A stretch of DNA of 22,841 bases, taken from contig CAZOLI010000038.1 of the NCBI GenBank assembly GCA_964580675.1, positions 1-22,841 of the forward strand, given 5' to 3'. This document shows, piece by piece, positions 16,067 through 22,841 of this stretch (position 1 is the first letter of the stretch; each line of letters starts with the position of its first letter). The notes under the pieces were generated by a model. That model was not told the origin of the DNA and did not search any database. It worked only from the letters and a program-made list of their open reading frames with translations. The position numbers and the translations under genes are program-made. Source of the stretch: CAZOLI01 sp964580675 (GTDB lineage: Bacteria; Planctomycetota; MHYJ01; CAYXQY01).

Positions 16067-16366
16067 TTAGGCATCCGAACCGAACAGGCGGGCAATGCGG
16101 ACGTACGGACCCTCTCGCTCGGGTGCGTTCTGCAGAGCACGTTCCCGTTTAACGGGCTCCACAATTTCATCCTCCCGGAGTCCCCCGGTCAGATCGAGGG
16201 GATGCGTCAGCGGCTCCACGTCCTCAAGGTCAAGTTCCTCCAGTTTTCGGACGTGTCCGAGGATGTCCTGAAACTGTTCAACAAGTTGGTTCCGCCGATC
16301 CTGGTCCGGGGAAAGCACACTCAAACGAACGAGTTCGTCCACATCGCTTCTGTTGATGTTCATCAT
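16067..16366 (-). CDS. gatC: Asp/Glu-tRNA amidotransferase subunit C
   Basis: 99 residues (98 if the second of two adjacent ATGs, 16363, is used). GatC is the small subunit that clamps GatA to GatB. The sequence has the family layout: an N-terminal helix DVDELVRLSVLSPDQ, a second helix LVEQFQDILGHVRKLEELDL, the DVEPLTHPL turn, and a C-terminal extended part with LREDEIVEP and PYVRIARLF. AAGGA lies directly before the ATG pair, so the second ATG has the more usual spacing. It is the first gene of gatCAB, about 65 bases from a predicted minus-strand promoter. Confidence 0.95.
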   Translation of the reverse strand: MMNINRSDVDELVRLSVLSPDQDRRNQLVEQFQDILGHVRKLEELDLEDVEPLTHPLDLTGGLREDEIVEPVKRERALQNAPEREGPYVRIARLFGSDA

Positions 16367-16439
16367 TCCTTAAAACAACGTTCCAAAAAACGATTTCCCC
16401 TGTTCAGAGTTCTTTCATCAAACGTGAAGGTGATCAAAT

Positions 16440-16469
16440 ATATTAGAAAAGATCACGGACGACAATCAA
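16440..16469 (-). promoter_or_regulatory. Candidate gatCAB promoter
   Basis: On the minus strand TTGATT (16469-16464), an 18-base spacer and TAATAT (16445-16440). The leader to the gatC start at 16366 would be about 65 bases. Confidence 0.45.
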
Positions 16470-16611
16470 GATGGATCAATTGGGCTCAAAGATTCAGGAG
16501 AAAAAAACCCAAACCCCATTTCGACCCACAAATTATCCGAAAACCTATTTAACACCAAAAGAAATCTTTACATTAATTTGTGGATATAGTTAACAAAAAT
16601 AAGCAACAACC

Positions 16612-16639
16612 TTGAAAGTTTTTCATAAAACTATAAAAT
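16612..16639 (+). promoter_or_regulatory. Candidate sigma-70-type promoter for the HEAT-cytochrome unit
   Basis: TTGAAA at 16612-16617, a 16-base spacer and TAAAAT at 16634-16639 (five of six to consensus). It lies just upstream of the sigma-54-type element. Confidence 0.45.
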
Positions 16640-16656
16640 TGAAGTCCTGAAGGAAA

Positions 16657-16671
16657 TGGCACTTATTTTGC
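16657..16671 (+). promoter_or_regulatory. Sigma-54 (RpoN)-type -24/-12 promoter
   Basis: TGGCAC at 16657-16662, five bases, then TTGC at 16668-16671: the GG and GC doublets are ten bases apart exactly as sigma-54 requires. Transcription would start near 16683, about 55 bases before the start codon at 16738. The G usually after TGGCAC is T here and the base after TTGC is G. Confidence 0.55.
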
Positions 16672-16727
16672 GTTATTATATTGACGGGCCCAGGAAACAA
16701 CCACTCAGCGTCAATTCATCATTGATC

Positions 16728-16733
16728 GGAGGT
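16728..16733 (+). promoter_or_regulatory. Ribosome binding site for a TTG start
   Basis: GGAGGT at 16728-16733 is four bases before TTG 16738. It is the best Shine-Dalgarno near the gene and no suitable ATG follows before the signal peptide, so the TTG start is favoured. Confidence 0.65.
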
Positions 16734-16737
16734 CCCC

Positions 16738-18903
16738 TTGAACAAACAGCAATACACGTATTACATCTCCGCAACGCTTTTGGTTCTCGCCGGCGTCGCC
16801 GTTCTGCCGCTTATAGCCGATCTGGACATTCAAACCCCTCCTGGTACCCCTCATGAATGGGACCGGGTCATCAAAACCCCCGATCCCCCCACCGGATACC
16901 CAACAACCGAATCATCGACGGAAAAATCAGAGGACGAAAAGGAAAATCCCCGGAAGACAAGAACCGGGAAGAAGAAGGATCCGGAACCTCCCGAATACAC
17001 CATTGGTTCCCTGATGAGTTTTTACCGGTTTACAACCCCGGACGCCCCGAATCACATCAAAACCACCATACCGGAACCCGCGGATGTGGACCCCCCTGAG
17101 ATTACAAAGCAAGAAGAAGGAAGCGGGGTAGACAAGAAAGACGACGACGGCAAATATCCGCTGGAATGGAATTATGTCCCAAAAGCACCCGCCGAACTTG
17201 TTATGGCCGGTATGGCGGGTAGCATCCGGCACAATCTGCATCCGGAACACAACTCGGCACCGGAAATTAACGGTCACCTTCTTGAACTTGGATACCCGGC
17301 CAGCATCGGTGCAAACGGCACCGCCGGTTACGGAAGTGGCGCCGTCAGCGGCACGGTAGGAGGAATATCCTCGCCCTCCAGCTCCACGCCGGAGATCCCC
17401 GATGCGGACAACGCCTTTCGACGCATGGTTCACCGCATCACCATAACGGATCTGGTCAACGGATATCCGTTTGCCTCTGACCCAACCTACGGAACCAAAA
17501 TTTTTGCACTCAGTGACACGGCCAAACCTTCGTTAATTGCCTGTGCAAAGAGCAACCACACCTTCGTCAAACGAAACGCCGTTGCTCTGCTGATGAATTA
17601 TCAGGGGGAAGAAGTGACCAAGGTGCTCCGGAAACGCATGAATGACAGCGACCGGGTCACCAGTGTCCGTGCCCTGAAAGGACTGATCCGGCGTTACGAC
17701 AAAGAAATCGTGGACGACCTCATTAACATGCTCAGCGGCGGTCAGGCCTACAAACAATCCATTGCCGCCTTTGGGCTCGGTTACATCGGTGCGAAGAAGG
17801 GCGTGGATCCCCTTATCGACGAAGCCAAGTCACGAACGAATGACCCGCAGTTTCTCTGGAGCGCCATACCCGCCCTTGCCCGTATTTCCGGCAACGACAA
17901 AAAAATCCTGAAAGCGCTGAAAAACATCCAATCCAATCTGCCCGGCGGTGACAAACAGGCTGTTCTGCAGGATATGGTTGATCTCGCAGCGGCTGCTCAC
18001 GGATCAAGAAAAAAACAAAAGGAGCTTGTCAATAATCTCAAAAGCTCCACCGGGGTAAAAAGTTATCCGCCCCCTGTCCGTTATCTTGCTATCGACGCCA
18101 TTGCCAAACTGGCCATCAAAAAACCCGGGGCACTGCAGATCATGGCCAACATCATCCAGGACGACAACCCCGGCAATCGAACGAGGGCCTATGCCGTCAA
18201 CGCTCTTCCCAAAACCCTCCGACACCAAAAAAGCCAGGTTAAAAATCTTCTTGGGGGCATGGCCACAAACAACGATGTTCCCGCCCAGGTGCGGAGTGCC
18301 TGTCTGCTGAAACTCCACTACTACGACAATCGACATGGAGCAAACGTTGCGGCAAAAATCGCCCGAGTATACGCGTCCGGTGGAGGAGACATGGACGGGG
18401 CCATTGCGTTCCTGTTCGAGAAAGCACTGGAAATTGCGGGAACGGAGGAAGAACTCTCTGAAGGGGCCCTCAAAAAATGCGTGAAGCGCGCCGCCAGTTC
18501 AAAGGCCTACGCCAAACGGGAAGTAAACGATCCCAACTCGCCATTTACCAAGGTGGAACCACACCCGGGCCTCCTTGAACGATCCCTTATCGAACTCGGT
18601 CACGCGGCTTCCCCGAACAGCAGTAGTGCCATCTCCCTCGCGGAACGAATCCTCAGAAGTGATCTGGAACGGGGCCGAGGGCCCGCCGCACTGGCGCTCG
18701 GACTGATCGGCGGGAAAAAATCCGCCATGATCCTGTCCGAGGGCCTGAAATCGGACAGCCCGTGGGTCCGGTGTTGTTCCTATCTGGCCATGCGTCAAAT
18801 TGCCCCCACAAAAGACATCTTTATTGACTGGATTTTCTCTCCCCGGAAGAAGTTTGCCAAGAAAGCCGGAGCGTGGAAAAGCTGGATTCAGGAAAACATG
18901 TAA
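16738..18903 (+). CDS. Exported or membrane-anchored HEAT-repeat protein
   Basis: 721 residues, TTG start. An N-terminal hydrophobic stretch (about 8-28: YYISATLLVLAGVAVLPLIA) is a signal peptide or membrane anchor. Residues about 35-140 are Pro/Lys/Glu-rich and probably disordered, including KTRTGKKKDPEPPEY. From about 230 to the end there are many helical HEAT-like units, for example KRNAVALLMNYQGEEVTKVL, VTSVRALKGLIRRYDKEIVDDL, SIAAFGLGYIGAKKGVDPLI and a final GPAALALGLIGGKKSAMIL, PWVRCCSYLAMRQIAP. Such solenoids are binding scaffolds; no enzyme motif is seen. It is followed after 60 bases by the multihaem lipoprotein on the same strand, so both probably work outside the cytoplasm. Control: sigma-54-type and sigma-70-type promoters upstream. 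Partner unknown. Confidence 0.83.
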   Translation: MNKQQYTYYISATLLVLAGVAVLPLIADLDIQTPPGTPHEWDRVIKTPDPPTGYPTTESSTEKSEDEKENPRKTRTGKKKDPEPPEYTIGSLMSFYRFTTPDAPNHIKTTIPEPADVDPPEITKQEEGSGVDKKDDDGKYPLEWNYVPKAPAELVMAGMAGSIRHNLHPEHNSAPEINGHLLELGYPASIGANGTAGYGSGAVSGTVGGISSPSSSTPEIPDADNAFRRMVHRITITDLVNGYPFASDPTYGTKIFALSDTAKPSLIACAKSNHTFVKRNAVALLMNYQGEEVTKVLRKRMNDSDRVTSVRALKGLIRRYDKEIVDDLINMLSGGQAYKQSIAAFGLGYIGAKKGVDPLIDEAKSRTNDPQFLWSAIPALARISGNDKKILKALKNIQSNLPGGDKQAVLQDMVDLAAAAHGSRKKQKELVNNLKSSTGVKSYPPPVRYLAIDAIAKLAIKKPGALQIMANIIQDDNPGNRTRAYAVNALPKTLRHQKSQVKNLLGGMATNNDVPAQVRSACLLKLHYYDNRHGANVAAKIARVYASGGGDMDGAIAFLFEKALEIAGTEEELSEGALKKCVKRAASSKAYAKREVNDPNSPFTKVEPHPGLLERSLIELGHAASPNSSSAISLAERILRSDLERGRGPAALALGLIGGKKSAMILSEGLKSDSPWVRCCSYLAMRQIAPTKDIFIDWIFSPRKKFAKKAGAWKSWIQENM

Positions 18904-18963
18904 CATCTGTGTGACACCTACTTCCCTCCTTGGGTGCCTTTACGAATTGATAGGGGTTTTCCG

Positions 18964-20376
18964 GTGAAGCGTTTTCTCCAAAACCTGCTCCGCGGGCTGA
19001 CATTGGTTCTTGTCCTCGGTGCCTGCATGAAACAGGAACCGCCGGAACCGGATCCCGCCGGCGAATACAGGCCGCGGACGGATCGCGACCGTTTAAGGTG
19101 GGCCATGGGGTGGATCTCCCGTCAAAAACGAGAAATACAGTATCTGACCGGCAGCGACCCCCTGAAGGAACAGGAAATCATTTCCTACCTGGATAAAATT
19201 GAGTCCGAACTGAAATCGGTACGGGATCTCAAACCTTACGATCACAACTCCCTCAACCGAACGCTCCAGAACGAACTCACCAGTGCGCTGAAATCCGTAT
19301 CCGCCCTGAAAAAAAAGGAGTGGACCGGGGAGAATGTGGAAGAGCGGTTTAAATCTCTCGAAAGCACCTGTGGGGATTGCCACAAGAAAACCCACCCGGC
19401 CGCGAACCGGCGCGTCAAAATAACGGACGTGATGCCGAACGTGGACAAAAGCACGCTGAAACGCCTATCGAAGCCGGCCGAGGAGGATTGCGGTTCCTGT
19501 CACCAGGACGTACTGGAAGAGTGGAAGGGAACCCTTCACCAGAGAGCATGGGTGGATCCCATCTATCGAAAAGCCGCCAAAATACCGGGATCCAAGGACA
19601 AATTAAAATCCGATTGTACGCCCTGTCACGCCCCCATGCCCATGATGTTTGAACCGTTTTCGGTCAGTTACCGGTTCCGTCCTCGCACAAGACCGGTCAA
19701 CCAGAAGGACGCCGTAAACTGCAAGACGTGTCACCTTCGCCCCGACGGCCGCGTTGCGGCGCGGCACACGAAGGATGCGCCCTGTAAACCCACCCGAACC
19801 CCCCGGCTTCTTACGCCGGAATTCTGCAGCTCCTGCCACAATCCCACACACAATACCTATTACGAATGGCAGCAGTCCAGAGCCGCGGAGGAGGGGAAAA
19901 CCTGCGCGGACTGTCACACGAGCTCCGTCGAACGAACAACGACGGACGGCGGAACCCGAACCGGCGTCCGCCACGACTGGCACGGAGCTCACGACAAGGA
20001 GTTCGTCAAAACCGCCGTGAGCCTCTCCTGCAACCTGGCAAACGAAGAACGAAAAATTACGCTGAAATTAACCAACAAAGCAGCCCACAAATTCCCGGGT
20101 GAGGTGCCCACCCGGCAGATCAACATCTCCATCACCGGCAAAAACAGCGACGGAACCCCGGTTTATCACGACAAAACACACTATCGTCGACCACTAAAAG
20201 CGGAAGTCGGCCGTCCCGACAACCGTCTCCGACCCGACGAAACCCGTACGGTGGAATGGACCCTCCCGGAAAAAGTGAAGACCTGCTCGGTCACCGTTCA
20301 TTTCCAGCCCTCTCCGTTCACACTCAAAAACGGGTGGTTTGAACTCGGTTCCTGGTCCTTTGAACTCCCGGAGTAG
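18964..20376 (+). CDS. Hexahaem cytochrome c lipoprotein (cytochrome c554-like)
   Basis: 470 residues from GTG 18964; AGGGG lies just before it, and an upstream in-frame GTG at 18934 would put extra residues before the signal. The signal peptide ends in the lipobox LGAC, so Cys21 should be lipidated. Residues about 35-130 are helical, charged and haem-free. Six CXXCH motifs follow at about 136, 176, 218, 253, 288 and 314 (CGDCH, CGSCH, CTPCH, CKTCH, CSSCH, CADCH). CGSCHQDVLEEWKGTLHQRAW resembles the haem/His spacing of cytochrome c554-type domains. The C-terminal third (about 350-470) is beta-rich and haem-free. Extra His residues (for example RHDWHGAHD) could be distal ligands. It probably carries or relays electrons at the membrane or cell surface; donor and acceptor are unknown. 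The gene ends six bases before the assembly gap. Confidence 0.9.
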   Translation: MKRFLQNLLRGLTLVLVLGACMKQEPPEPDPAGEYRPRTDRDRLRWAMGWISRQKREIQYLTGSDPLKEQEIISYLDKIESELKSVRDLKPYDHNSLNRTLQNELTSALKSVSALKKKEWTGENVEERFKSLESTCGDCHKKTHPAANRRVKITDVMPNVDKSTLKRLSKPAEEDCGSCHQDVLEEWKGTLHQRAWVDPIYRKAAKIPGSKDKLKSDCTPCHAPMPMMFEPFSVSYRFRPRTRPVNQKDAVNCKTCHLRPDGRVAARHTKDAPCKPTRTPRLLTPEFCSSCHNPTHNTYYEWQQSRAAEEGKTCADCHTSSVERTTTDGGTRTGVRHDWHGAHDKEFVKTAVSLSCNLANEERKITLKLTNKAAHKFPGEVPTRQINISITGKNSDGTPVYHDKTHYRRPLKAEVGRPDNRLRPDETRTVEWTLPEKVKTCSVTVHFQPSPFTLKNGWFELGSWSFELPE

Positions 20377-20381
20377 CGCCC

Positions 20382-20481
20382 NNNNNNNNNNNNNNNNNNN
20401 NNNNNNNNNNNNNNNNNNNNNNNNNNNNNNNNNNNNNNNNNNNNNNNNNNNNNNNNNNNNNNNNNNNNNNNNNNNNNNNNN
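20382..20481. other. Assembly gap (100 N)
   Basis: Exactly 100 Ns, the usual placeholder for a gap of unknown length. Real distance and content between the cytochrome gene and pyrD are not known, and one or more genes may be missing. Confidence 0.95.
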
Positions 20482-20580
20482 AACCGTGAAATTGTGTCGG
20501 AGGTCGTGTATGTTCTATCAACAGTTCCACCCGTTGTCCGCTTGTTCCACACATTCATTTCGTTTGCATCAAACGGAACC

Positions 20581-21525
20581 ATGGGTTCAGAAAACCTGGA
20601 CACCTCCGTCGAGCTGGGGGATATTTCCCTTCGCAATCCCATCCTAACCGCCTCCGGCACGTTTGGGTACGGCGAGGAACTGCAGGACGTTGTGGAGTTG
20701 AACCGGCTCGGCGGCATCGTCCTCAAAAGCATCACGAAAGAACCACGAGAGGGAAACCGGCCCCCGCGGGTCGTGGAGACGCCATCCGGCATGATTAACT
20801 CCATCGGCCTGGAAAACCCGGGAATAGACCGGTTCCTTGAGGAAACCCTTCCCCGGATTCGAACGTTCCCCACTCGCCTTATCGGAAGTGTTGCCGGATT
20901 TTCGGTGGAGGAATACGTGGAAATTACACGACGGATGCAGGAGACCGGTGACCTGGATGCGCTTGAGATGAATTACTCCTGTCCAAATACCGAGGCGAGA
21001 GGGGTCTGTTTCGGCATGGACGCGGGCCTGACGGAACGGCTTACCGAGCAAATTAGCAGCGTCTGTGACCTGCCCTTAATTGTCAAATTGAGCCCGAACG
21101 TCACGGACATACAGAAAATAGCGCTGGCCGCGGAGCGCGGGGGAGCGGATATGCTCTCCCTGATCAACACGCTGATCGGACTTGAGGTGGATTGGAAAAA
21201 CCGTTCACCGGAACTGGGGACCGGTCTGGGCGGACTATCCGGCCCGGCCATCCGACCGGTGGCCCAGCGGATGGTGTGGGAAACGTCGGAGGCGGTGGAC
21301 CTTCCCATCATCGGGATTGGCGGCATCTCGTCCGCGGAGGACGTGGCCCGGTTTCTGGTGGCCGGCGCCGGTGCCGTACAGGTGGGAACCCGGACCTTCG
21401 TGAACCCGTCCGCCCCGAACGACATCCTGGACGAACTGGAAAAACTGCTGGCCGGGGAAGAGGTGTCTTCCCCCGATGAACTCGTCGGCACACTGGAGAT
21501 GCCCGAGGAACAGAAAGAGGATTAA
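20581..21525 (+). CDS. pyrD: Dihydroorotate dehydrogenase, class 1B catalytic subunit type
   Basis: 314 residues from ATG 20581; the frame is open upstream to 20494 but the family starts close to here (MGSENLDTSVELGDISLRNPILTASG). The enzyme oxidises dihydroorotate to orotate in pyrimidine synthesis with FMN. Motifs: TASGTFGYG (23-31), KSITKEPREGN (49-59), the class 1 catalytic Cys134 in NYSCPN, VKLSPNVTDI (168-177), GLSGPAIRPVA (217-227), GIGGI (245-249) and GAGAVQVGT (262-270). Close resemblance to PyrDB proteins suggests an NAD-linked heterotetramer with PyrK. No pyrK is visible in the window, although the gap just upstream could hide one. The stop overlaps the convergent stop of the next gene by four bases. 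Confidence 0.95.
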   Translation: MGSENLDTSVELGDISLRNPILTASGTFGYGEELQDVVELNRLGGIVLKSITKEPREGNRPPRVVETPSGMINSIGLENPGIDRFLEETLPRIRTFPTRLIGSVAGFSVEEYVEITRRMQETGDLDALEMNYSCPNTEARGVCFGMDAGLTERLTEQISSVCDLPLIVKLSPNVTDIQKIALAAERGGADMLSLINTLIGLEVDWKNRSPELGTGLGGLSGPAIRPVAQRMVWETSEAVDLPIIGIGGISSAEDVARFLVAGAGAVQVGTRTFVNPSAPNDILDELEKLLAGEEVSSPDELVGTLEMPEEQKED

Positions 21526-22091
21526 TTCTCCTCCTCTCCCCTCTTTTCCCTCTTTTCCGGTTTTCCGGACGAAATTGATATCACCGATCCATCCACAACA
21601 AACGCCTCCGCGGCGGCGTTCCCGGAGGGTTCAACCGAAACCCGGAGGAAGGCGGACGTCTGTTTTCCGGTATTTTCCCGTAGTTTTCGCACGGTTTCCT
21701 CACTCATTTTTACCGGAAACAGATTATAGGAAACCGTCAGGACCTCTTCATTTCGTTTGACGACCCGGCCCTTCAGATACGGGTGGGAATGCGGTCGGCC
21801 GGGAAACAGCTGCACCGGTTTCACGGGCCGGGATTTCGTAACCAGCACAAACACCGGGTCCCCGGTGCTATACTCATCGTAGGAGGAGGGAACCTCCGAA
21901 AGATCCAGCGTATGTAGAGCAAGGACGCGCCCATCCAGCCGGTCTTCGGACAGGGATTGCAACAACGAGTGTTTTAGCTGCAGGTCCAGGGTCGAGCCGG
22001 ACCAGCGGGAGCGGAGGCGGGAGACCGAAAACACCATGATGCCAACCATCATGCCCATACCGGCCAGCAGCAAAAGAACGTCCCGTTTCAT
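21522..22091 (-). CDS. GDYXXLXY-domain membrane-anchored protein
   Basis: 189 residues from ATG 22091. The open frame upstream to 22382 has unlikely composition and the membrane anchor (KRDVLLLLAGMGMMVGIMVFSV, residues 2-23) marks the start. The rest matches the GDYXXLXY family: RVLALHTLDLSEVP, then TGDPVFVLVTK (the GDY position reads GDP here), then YLKGRVVKRNEEVLTVSYNLFPV, and a last strand VSVEPSGNAAAEAFVVDG. Proteins of this family are usually extracytoplasmic and often neighbour DUF4401/DUF2157 membrane proteins, none of which is seen here. Function is unknown. No Shine-Dalgarno is clear. It is divergent from the rRNA promoters and convergent with pyrD. Confidence 0.72.
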   Translation of the reverse strand: MKRDVLLLLAGMGMMVGIMVFSVSRLRSRWSGSTLDLQLKHSLLQSLSEDRLDGRVLALHTLDLSEVPSSYDEYSTGDPVFVLVTKSRPVKPVQLFPGRPHSHPYLKGRVVKRNEEVLTVSYNLFPVKMSEETVRKLRENTGKQTSAFLRVSVEPSGNAAAEAFVVDGSVISISSGKPEKREKRGEEEN

Positions 22092-22263
22092 AACTGGACC
22101 GGAAAAACGATGAAGCAAATATGAATGAACAGAACAACGGAGAAGCAAACCCGTCCCGCGAACGTAGATTACCTCGAACGAACGGAAGAAACAAGAAGAG
22201 GATCGAGTGGTGTCGCCCCGGTGGATGAATGACCACGGGAAAGCGAGCCGGAAACACGGAACA

Positions 22264-22292
22264 TTGATAACCAACCTGATCACTGATAGAAT
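22264..22292 (+). promoter_or_regulatory. rRNA promoter P1
   Basis: TTGATA at 22264-22269, a 17-base spacer and TAGAAT at 22287-22292, preceded by TGA (extended -10). Confidence 0.6.
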
Positions 22293-22370
22293 AAGTATTT
22301 CGGATGGGGGAATGTGAAAACCGGGAAGAACAGAGGATACCCGGGGAAAGAGTGCGTATAGCCCCCCCGG

Positions 22371-22398
22371 TTGACACGGCAAAAGATTTCCTTACAAT
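22371..22398 (+). promoter_or_regulatory. rRNA promoter P2
   Basis: Perfect TTGACA at 22371-22376, a 16-base spacer and TACAAT at 22393-22398. It lies 72 bases upstream of the mature 16S end and is the only full -35 consensus with a strong -10 in the window. Confidence 0.8.
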
Positions 22399-22408
22399 AA
22401 TAGATGGT

Positions 22409-22424
22409 CGATCTTTGAAAAGAG
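22409..22424 (+). promoter_or_regulatory. boxA-like antitermination element
   Basis: ATCTTTGAAAA just after the P2 start resembles the CTTTGAAAA boxA sequences in rRNA leaders of many bacteria, where Nus factors load to prevent early termination. Confidence 0.5.
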
Positions 22425-22470
22425 GGGAACGAATTTACGCGAGCCAGTCTGGACCGTCTCCATAAATTTT

Positions 22471-22841
<371 letters not shown>

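Larger units (their letters stand above)
16367..16737. other. AT-rich divergent control region (gatCAB / HEAT-cytochrome unit)
   Basis: 371 bases with no gene, visibly much more AT-rich than its surroundings, particularly 16430-16690. It holds a minus-strand promoter for gatCAB (16440-16469), a plus-strand sigma-70-type promoter (16612-16639), a sigma-54-type promoter (16657-16671) and the ribosome site for the TTG start at 16738. The remaining AT-rich block (about 16500-16610) is where enhancer or bending sites for a sigma-54 activator would be expected, but I saw no clear repeat there. Confidence 0.6.
22092..22470. other. rRNA promoter and leader region
   Basis: 379 bases with no gene. It contains two plus-strand promoters (22264-22292 and 22371-22398), a boxA-like element (22409-22424) and the 16S leader. 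No good minus-strand promoter for the GDYXXLXY gene was found. Confidence 0.7.

Noticed and set aside
16560..16610. DnaA-box-like TGTGGATAT in an AT-rich region, suggesting an origin.
   Set aside because: Only one near-match (eight of nine), no cluster of boxes, and no dnaA/dnaN/parAB nearby. Promoter-rich control DNA explains the AT content.
20494..20580. Longer PyrD with about 29 extra N-terminal residues.
   Set aside because: The extra residues do not resemble any PyrD N-terminus, and ATG 20581 gives the normal family start.
22092..22382. Upstream extension of the GDYXXLXY gene by about 97 residues.
   Set aside because: Composition is implausible, it runs into the rRNA promoter P2, and the shorter start gives a proper membrane anchor.

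Overview
This 22.8 kb window is bacterial chromosome from an uncultured-looking lineage. It contains a run of exactly 100 Ns (20382-20481), so it comes from a draft scaffold. Coding is dense, on both strands, with moderately high GC. Many proteins are acidic and rich in Glu, Asp, Thr and Pro, which would fit a salt-adapted organism (inference). The last ~370 bases are the 5' end of a 16S rRNA gene. Its 338 site reads with GGCTGC rather than GGCAGC, and cytoplasmic proteins carry a CxCGK...CxxCG zinc ribbon. Both traits recall Planctomycetota/Lentisphaerota/Omnitrophota-type (PVC-like) bacteria, but I cannot assign a phylum. Asn-tRNA and/or Gln-tRNA is probably made by transamidation, because gatCAB is complete.

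Layout. 1-365 (-): cutA, cut by the window edge. 450-2525 (-): PAS-PAS-GGDEF-EAL cyclic-di-GMP protein. 2637-3449 (-): DUF72/YecE-like protein. 3721-5190 (+): zinc-ribbon membrane protein with an extreme poly-lysine tract, behind a near-consensus sigma-70 promoter. 5198-6580 (-): 12-TM MATE/ANKH-like transporter. 6942-10708 (+): a three-gene cluster of a GspE-N/MshEN-like helical protein, an actin/MreB/Hsp70-fold ATPase, and a second copy of that ATPase fused to a zinc ribbon and a long charged linker. 10999-12633 (+): exported HEAT-repeat plus GATase-like protein. 12634-13006: structured non-coding stretch. 16366-13007 (-): gatC-gatA-gatB. 16367-16737: AT-rich divergent control region with a sigma-54-type and a sigma-70-type promoter. 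16738-20376 (+): exported HEAT-repeat protein, then a six-CXXCH cytochrome c lipoprotein. 20382-20481: assembly gap. 20581-21525 (+): pyrD (class 1B type). 21522-22091 (-): GDYXXLXY-domain membrane protein. 22264-22841 (+): tandem rRNA promoters, boxA-like leader and partial 16S.

The best candidate for an undescribed system is 6942-10708. Two tandemly duplicated actin-like ATPases share a phosphate-2 loop in which the usual Asp is Ser. They are translationally coupled (first copy) or closely linked (second copy) to a protein whose N-terminus resembles the GspE-N/MshEN module known from type II secretion/type IV pilus ATPases and, in some members, cyclic-di-GMP binding. The same zinc ribbon is found on the second ATPase and on the poly-lysine membrane protein 4-5 kb away. 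This suggests, without proving, a ribbon-based membrane/cytoskeleton assembly. The second notable unit is the sigma-54-like promoter driving the exported HEAT protein and multihaem lipoprotein.
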